Source: Acidobacteriota bacterium
GTDB lineage: Bacteria; Acidobacteriota; Vicinamibacteria; Vicinamibacterales; CAVVIG01
Assembly: GCA_003223775.1 (NCBI GenBank)
Contig: QHWK01000463.1
Location: 1-8,219, forward strand
Direction of reading: 5' to 3'
DNA: 8,219 nucleotides
Part shown: positions 5,329-8,219 of the stretch, piece after piece
Layout: each line of letters starts with the position of its first letter
Position numbering within the stretch: position 1 is the first letter of the stretch
Notes under the pieces: model-generated
The model's input: only the letters and a program-made list of their open reading frames with translations
The model's database searches: none
Told to the model about the DNA's origin: nothing
Translations under genes and position numbers: made by a program

Positions 5329-6342
5329 GTGCCTCCCGTGGATGAGCTCCTCGACGCGACCGTTCTCATCTGCACGTACAACCGTGCACATCTCCTCGGG
5401 GAAACGCTCGACAGCCTGCGCGCCACGCGGACCTCGCTGCGCTGGGACGTCATCGTCGTCGATAATAATTCCGCCGATGGGACGCGCGAGGCCGTTACTT
5501 CCCGAATTGCGGAATTTCCTGTCCGCTTGCGGTATCTCTTCGAGCCGCGCCAGGGCAAATCGAACGCGCTCAACACGGGCCTCGAAGCCACCGACGCCGC
5601 CATCGTGGTCTTCACCGACGACGACGTCCGCGTGGGCGAGGGGTGGCTGGAGGCGTCCTGCCGGCCGATGCTGGACGATCCGACCATCGACTATACAGGC
5701 GGTCCGGTGCTGCCGATCTGGGAGCGGCCGCGGCCGTCCTGGCTCGACAGCACGCGATCGGACCTGTGGGGCACGCTCGCCATCCTCGATTACGGCCCGG
5801 ATCGCTTCGTGTTCGAGGAGCGGCGCCGCGTGCCGCTCGGCGCGAACATGGCGGTGCGGCGGCAGCTGATCGATCGCATCGGCGGGTTCGATCCGTCGCT
5901 CGGGCGCAACGGCAACTCGCTGCTCGGACAGGAGCAGGCGGAGTTCTTCTGCCGCTCGCGCATCGTCGGCGCGCGCGGCGTCTACGTGCCGCAGGCGTCG
6001 CTGCAGCACCACGTGCCCGCCCGGCGCCTCACACGCGAGTACTTCCTGCGCTGGTGGTACTGGAAGGGCGTCTCGAAGGCGCGGCTCGAGCAGCGGCATC
6101 CGGTGACCGAGATGGGCATCGACCTGTCGCGCGTGCCGACGATCGCGCGCGTCCCGCGGTTCATGGTCGGGTCGGCGGTTCGCGACCTCGGCGGTATCGT
6201 CCTCGCGGCGCTCACGGCCAATCGCGTGGAAGCGATGCGGCGCGCCGCAATGCTCTGCTATTTCGCGGGTTACGTGATGGGTGTCCGCAGCGCGCCAGCG
6301 CCGCCGTCGCGATCAGTCTCTCCGAAATCTTCAGTAGCGTAA
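5329..6342 (+). CDS. Family 2 glycosyltransferase, 337 aa
   Basis: A GT-A fold enzyme transferring a sugar from a nucleotide donor, probably in surface polysaccharide or glycan assembly; donor and acceptor are unknown. Motifs in order, from GTG 5329: the nucleotide-binding strand VLICTYNRAHLLGETLDSL (12-30), VIVVDNNSADGT (41-52), RQGKSNALNTGL (74-85), and the metal-binding DDD (97-99; codons from 5617) in VVFTDDDV. Acceptor-side motifs are GGPVLP (124-129), GANMAVRR (171-178) and GGFDPSLG (185-192). The usual late Glu-Asp pair of many GT2 enzymes is replaced by QEQAEF (201-206), so E202 may be the base. A basic WWYWKG stretch (242-247) and a moderately hydrophobic C-terminus (285-320) suggest membrane association. 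GTG 5338 is an equally possible start; codons upstream of 5329 do not look like GT2. It lies divergent from the broken EEP gene, with 67 bp between the two starts. Confidence 0.9.
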   Translation: MPPVDELLDATVLICTYNRAHLLGETLDSLRATRTSLRWDVIVVDNNSADGTREAVTSRIAEFPVRLRYLFEPRQGKSNALNTGLEATDAAIVVFTDDDVRVGEGWLEASCRPMLDDPTIDYTGGPVLPIWERPRPSWLDSTRSDLWGTLAILDYGPDRFVFEERRRVPLGANMAVRRQLIDRIGGFDPSLGRNGNSLLGQEQAEFFCRSRIVGARGVYVPQASLQHHVPARRLTREYFLRWWYWKGVSKARLEQRHPVTEMGIDLSRVPTIARVPRFMVGSAVRDLGGIVLAALTANRVEAMRRAAMLCYFAGYVMGVRSAPAPPSRSVSPKSSVA

Positions 6343-6350
6343 CGCATCAA

Positions 6351-6378
6351 TTCACGTAGTTCTTTCCCGGTGTATAGC
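6351..6378 (+). promoter_or_regulatory. Weak promoter candidate for the PLD-like gene
   Basis: The 120-bp gap between the glycosyltransferase stop and the PLD-like start contains the least GC-rich stretch of this part. TTCACG (6351-6356) and TATAGC (6373-6378) are separated by 16 bases, each with 4 of 6 consensus matches. Transcription would begin near 6386. I see no terminator hairpin with a T-tract for the preceding gene in this gap. Confidence 0.3.
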
Positions 6379-6462
6379 GCAAAGAAGGTGTAACAACGCA
6401 CGCGGACGCGCGAAGGTGCGCACGATCGACCGCTGGCACCGCGTTCGCTCCGTAAGCCCGGC

Positions 6463-8219
6463 GTGCCTACGCAACCACATCTCGTCAGACGATTGCTCAT
6501 CAGTGCGTGTATGGCCGTGCTCTGGGGCGCCGCACCGCGCGGCGCCTCGGCCGAAACGCTCTGCGATTCGTCGTTCACCAACTGCCGCACGCAGCTCCTC
6601 GCGCTCATCGACAACGAACGGATCGGCATCGACGTCGGTTTCTGGTTCATGGAGGACCAGCGCTACGTCAGTCACCTCATCAACCGCTGGAACGCCGGCG
6701 TGCCGGTGCGCGTGCTGATGGATCCGCGAGCGAACCCGACGTATCCGCTGAACAAGACGAGCCTCGACACGCTGCAGGCGGCCGGCATCCCGATGGTGAA
6801 GAAGACGGCGGGCGGCATCATGCACTTCAAGATGATGCTGTTCGCGGGACAGAACCTCGTCGAGTTTGGATCGGCGAACTACAGCGACAACGCGTTCGTG
6901 CCCGTCGCGCCATACACCAACTACGTGAGCGAGACGATCTTCTTCGAGGACGATCCGGCGATCGTCAACTCGTTCAAGACGAAGTTCGACAACCTGTGGA
7001 CCGACGCGGCGAACTACAGCGTCTACGCGAACGTGTCGTCGCGCACGCGCGCGTATCCGACGTTCACGATCAGCGCCGACATGAACTTCCCGCCGGGGCA
7101 GGACTACGCCACGCGCGCCGTGAACCGCTACAACGCAGAGCAGCAGCAGCTCGACGTGATCATGTTCCGCGTCACCGACAAGCGCCACAGCGACGCGATG
7201 ATCGCCGCCAAGCAGCGCGGCGTCCCCGTGCGCTACATCGGCGAGACCAACGAGTACCGCATGGTGAGCCGCTTGTGGGTCGCCTGGAACATGGACCGGA
7301 TGTACGCCGCCGGCATCCCGATGCGCGTCCGCGCGGCGGCCGGCGAGAACCACGAGAAGCTGATCATCCTCTACGGCCAGAAGATGACGATCTTCGGATC
7401 GTCGAACTGGACGTCGCCCTCGGCCAATTCGCAGCAGGAGCACAACTACTTCACGACGAAGCCGGCGATCTTCACCTGGTTCGTCGATCAGTTCGAGCGC
7501 AAGTGGAACAATTCGACGGGCAACGCCGAGACGACGCCGTTCGTTCCGTTGCCGCCGGACAAGCCGGTGTATCAGTCGATTGCGAACGGCGCGACCGACG
7601 TACCGACGAGCGGCCAGACGCTCGTGTGGTACGGCGGGCCGTGGGCGCACCTGTACGACGTCTACTTCGGCACCGATCCGACGGCGACCACGCTCCTGGC
7701 GCCCGATCAGCCGCTCGGGCCGAGCCAGACGACGACGCAGATGCAGTCGTTCGTGCTGCCGGCGCTGACGCCGGGGACGACCTACTACTGGAAGATCGTG
7801 TCGAAGACCGCGGCGCTCATGACGAAGACGGGGCCGATCTGGAGCTTCACGACGTCTGGGACGGGGCCGGCGCCGCCGCCGCCGCCGAGCGGCGCGACGA
7901 CCGTCGTCATGTGGGCGTCGCGCGTGCCGGCCGCGAACCTGCACGGCAACTGGGCGCCGCTCGCCGATGGCACGGCGGCCGGCGGCTCCGCGCTCGCGAA
8001 CGCCGATCACGGCGCCGCGAAGATCTCGCCCGCGCTCGCGAGCCCGACCAACTACTTCGAGACGACGTTCTCAGCGGTGGCGGGCGCCGCGTATCACATC
8101 TGGGTGCGCATCCGCGCGCAGAACAACGCGCAGAGCAACGATTCGGTGCACCTGCAATTCAGCGACTCGGTGACGTCCGGCGGCGCGGCGACGATGCGAA
8201 TAGGCACGACGAGCTCGGC
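6463..8219 (+). CDS. Secreted phospholipase D-like protein with Fn3-like domain and C-terminal beta-rich module; 3' end outside window
   Basis: From GTG 6463 the product opens with a signal peptide (HLVRR, hydrophobic LLISACMAVLWGAA, cleavage after GASA near residue 30). TTG 6493 and ATG 6511 are alternative starts, and no clear ribosome site decides. The mature part has a close Cys pair (C34, C41) and two PLD-type repeats. Repeat 1 has H121-F-K123 followed by FGSANYSD (135-142). Repeat 2 has H297-E-K299 followed by FGSSNWT (311-317). In both, the Asp of the HxKxxxxD motif is absent (Ala128 and Tyr304). Residues of about 368-462 (KPVYQSIANGATDVPTSG to IWSFTTSG) resemble an Fn3-like domain. 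A GTGPAPPPPPPSG linker leads to a module starting VVMWASRVPAANLHGNWAPL and containing NYFETTFSAVAGAAYHIWVR, probably a binding jelly roll. PLD-superfamily enzymes cleave phosphodiesters in lipids or nucleic acids through a His intermediate; the target here is unknown. No stop occurs before the window end. Confidence 0.88.
   Translation, partial: MPTQPHLVRRLLISACMAVLWGAAPRGASAETLCDSSFTNCRTQLLALIDNERIGIDVGFWFMEDQRYVSHLINRWNAGVPVRVLMDPRANPTYPLNKTSLDTLQAAGIPMVKKTAGGIMHFKMMLFAGQNLVEFGSANYSDNAFVPVAPYTNYVSETIFFEDDPAIVNSFKTKFDNLWTDAANYSVYANVSSRTRAYPTFTISADMNFPPGQDYATRAVNRYNAEQQQLDVIMFRVTDKRHSDAMIAAKQRGVPVRYIGETNEYRMVSRLWVAWNMDRMYAAGIPMRVRAAAGENHEKLIILYGQKMTIFGSSNWTSPSANSQQEHNYFTTKPAIFTWFVDQFERKWNNSTGNAETTPFVPLPPDKPVYQSIANGATDVPTSGQTLVWYGGPWAHLYDVYFGTDPTATTLLAPDQPLGPSQTTTQMQSFVLPALTPGTTYYWKIVSKTAALMTKTGPIWSFTTSGTGPAPPPPPSGATTVVMWASRVPAANLHGNWAPLADGTAAGGSALANADHGAAKISPALASPTNYFETTFSAVAGAAYHIWVRIRAQNNAQSNDSVHLQFSDSVTSGGAATMRIGTTSS

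Noticed and set aside
6270..6650. A minus-strand open frame with a helix-like peptide (GKELRELMRYATEDF) near the glycosyltransferase end
   Set aside because: It overlaps the glycosyltransferase and the PLD-like signal peptide region antisense, has no ribosome site, and the rest of its product is arginine/serine-rich shadow sequence.
6352..8010. Long minus-strand open frame of 552 codons opposite the PLD-like gene
   Set aside because: Its product is arginine-, histidine- and valine-rich with no motifs, the usual antisense shadow of a GC-rich gene; the plus strand encodes HxK and Fn3 motifs.
1..8219. CRISPR array, toxin-antitoxin pair, phage or other defence system
   Set aside because: No regularly spaced repeats, Cas, integrase, transposase or toxin signatures were seen on either strand; the nuclease-fold proteins all carry export signals, which argues against intracellular defence.

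Overview
The window is very GC-rich DNA with long open frames on both strands, third-position G/C bias and several exported proteins. The style suggests a soil Acidobacteriota, perhaps of the Vicinamibacteria type. Pointers are a lipoprotein N-terminus of the form SAC-GG-HDSPTSPT, an HU-like protein with a variant C-terminus, and Fn3/jelly-roll decorated secreted enzymes. No rRNA or other taxonomic marker is present, so this placement is inference.

Layout. 1-765 is the C-terminal part of a HAMP sensor histidine kinase cut by the window edge, followed after 29 bp by a small unknown gene (795-1034). A convergent HU-family DNA-binding protein (1421-1122, minus) has a good sigma70-type promoter. 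Its upstream region is shared with the divergent queF gene (1599-1949), the preQ0 reductase of queuosine synthesis, which appears to be read from a leaderless transcript.

From 1950 onward the window is dominated by exported phosphodiesterase-fold enzymes. Two tandem endonuclease/exonuclease/phosphatase (EEP) paralogues lie at 1946-2770 and 2826-4355; the second adds a C-terminal jelly-roll-like module. A third, more distant EEP lipoprotein lies on the minus strand (5261-4442) and is broken near its 3' end. A family 2 glycosyltransferase follows (5329-6342). Last is a secreted phospholipase D-like protein (6463 to the window end) with an Fn3-like domain and a second beta-rich module. The EEP and PLD proteins could together cleave extracellular phosphodiesters (DNA, RNA or phospholipid), but the substrate cannot be read from sequence. 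The glycosyltransferase has no visible link to them.

The most notable structure is a perfect 11-bp-arm palindrome at 1951-1977. It begins two bases after the queF stop and its 3' arm sits exactly where the start codon of the first EEP gene should be by gap-free alignment to its tandem copy. No ATG, GTG or TTG is available to that gene before its catalytic core. A second long imperfect hairpin built of CGCGGAG-type units lies between the converging EEP genes (4357-4436). I found no CRISPR array, tRNA, rRNA, transposase or recognisable defence system. The window looks like chromosomal accessory sequence rather than a new multi-gene system.
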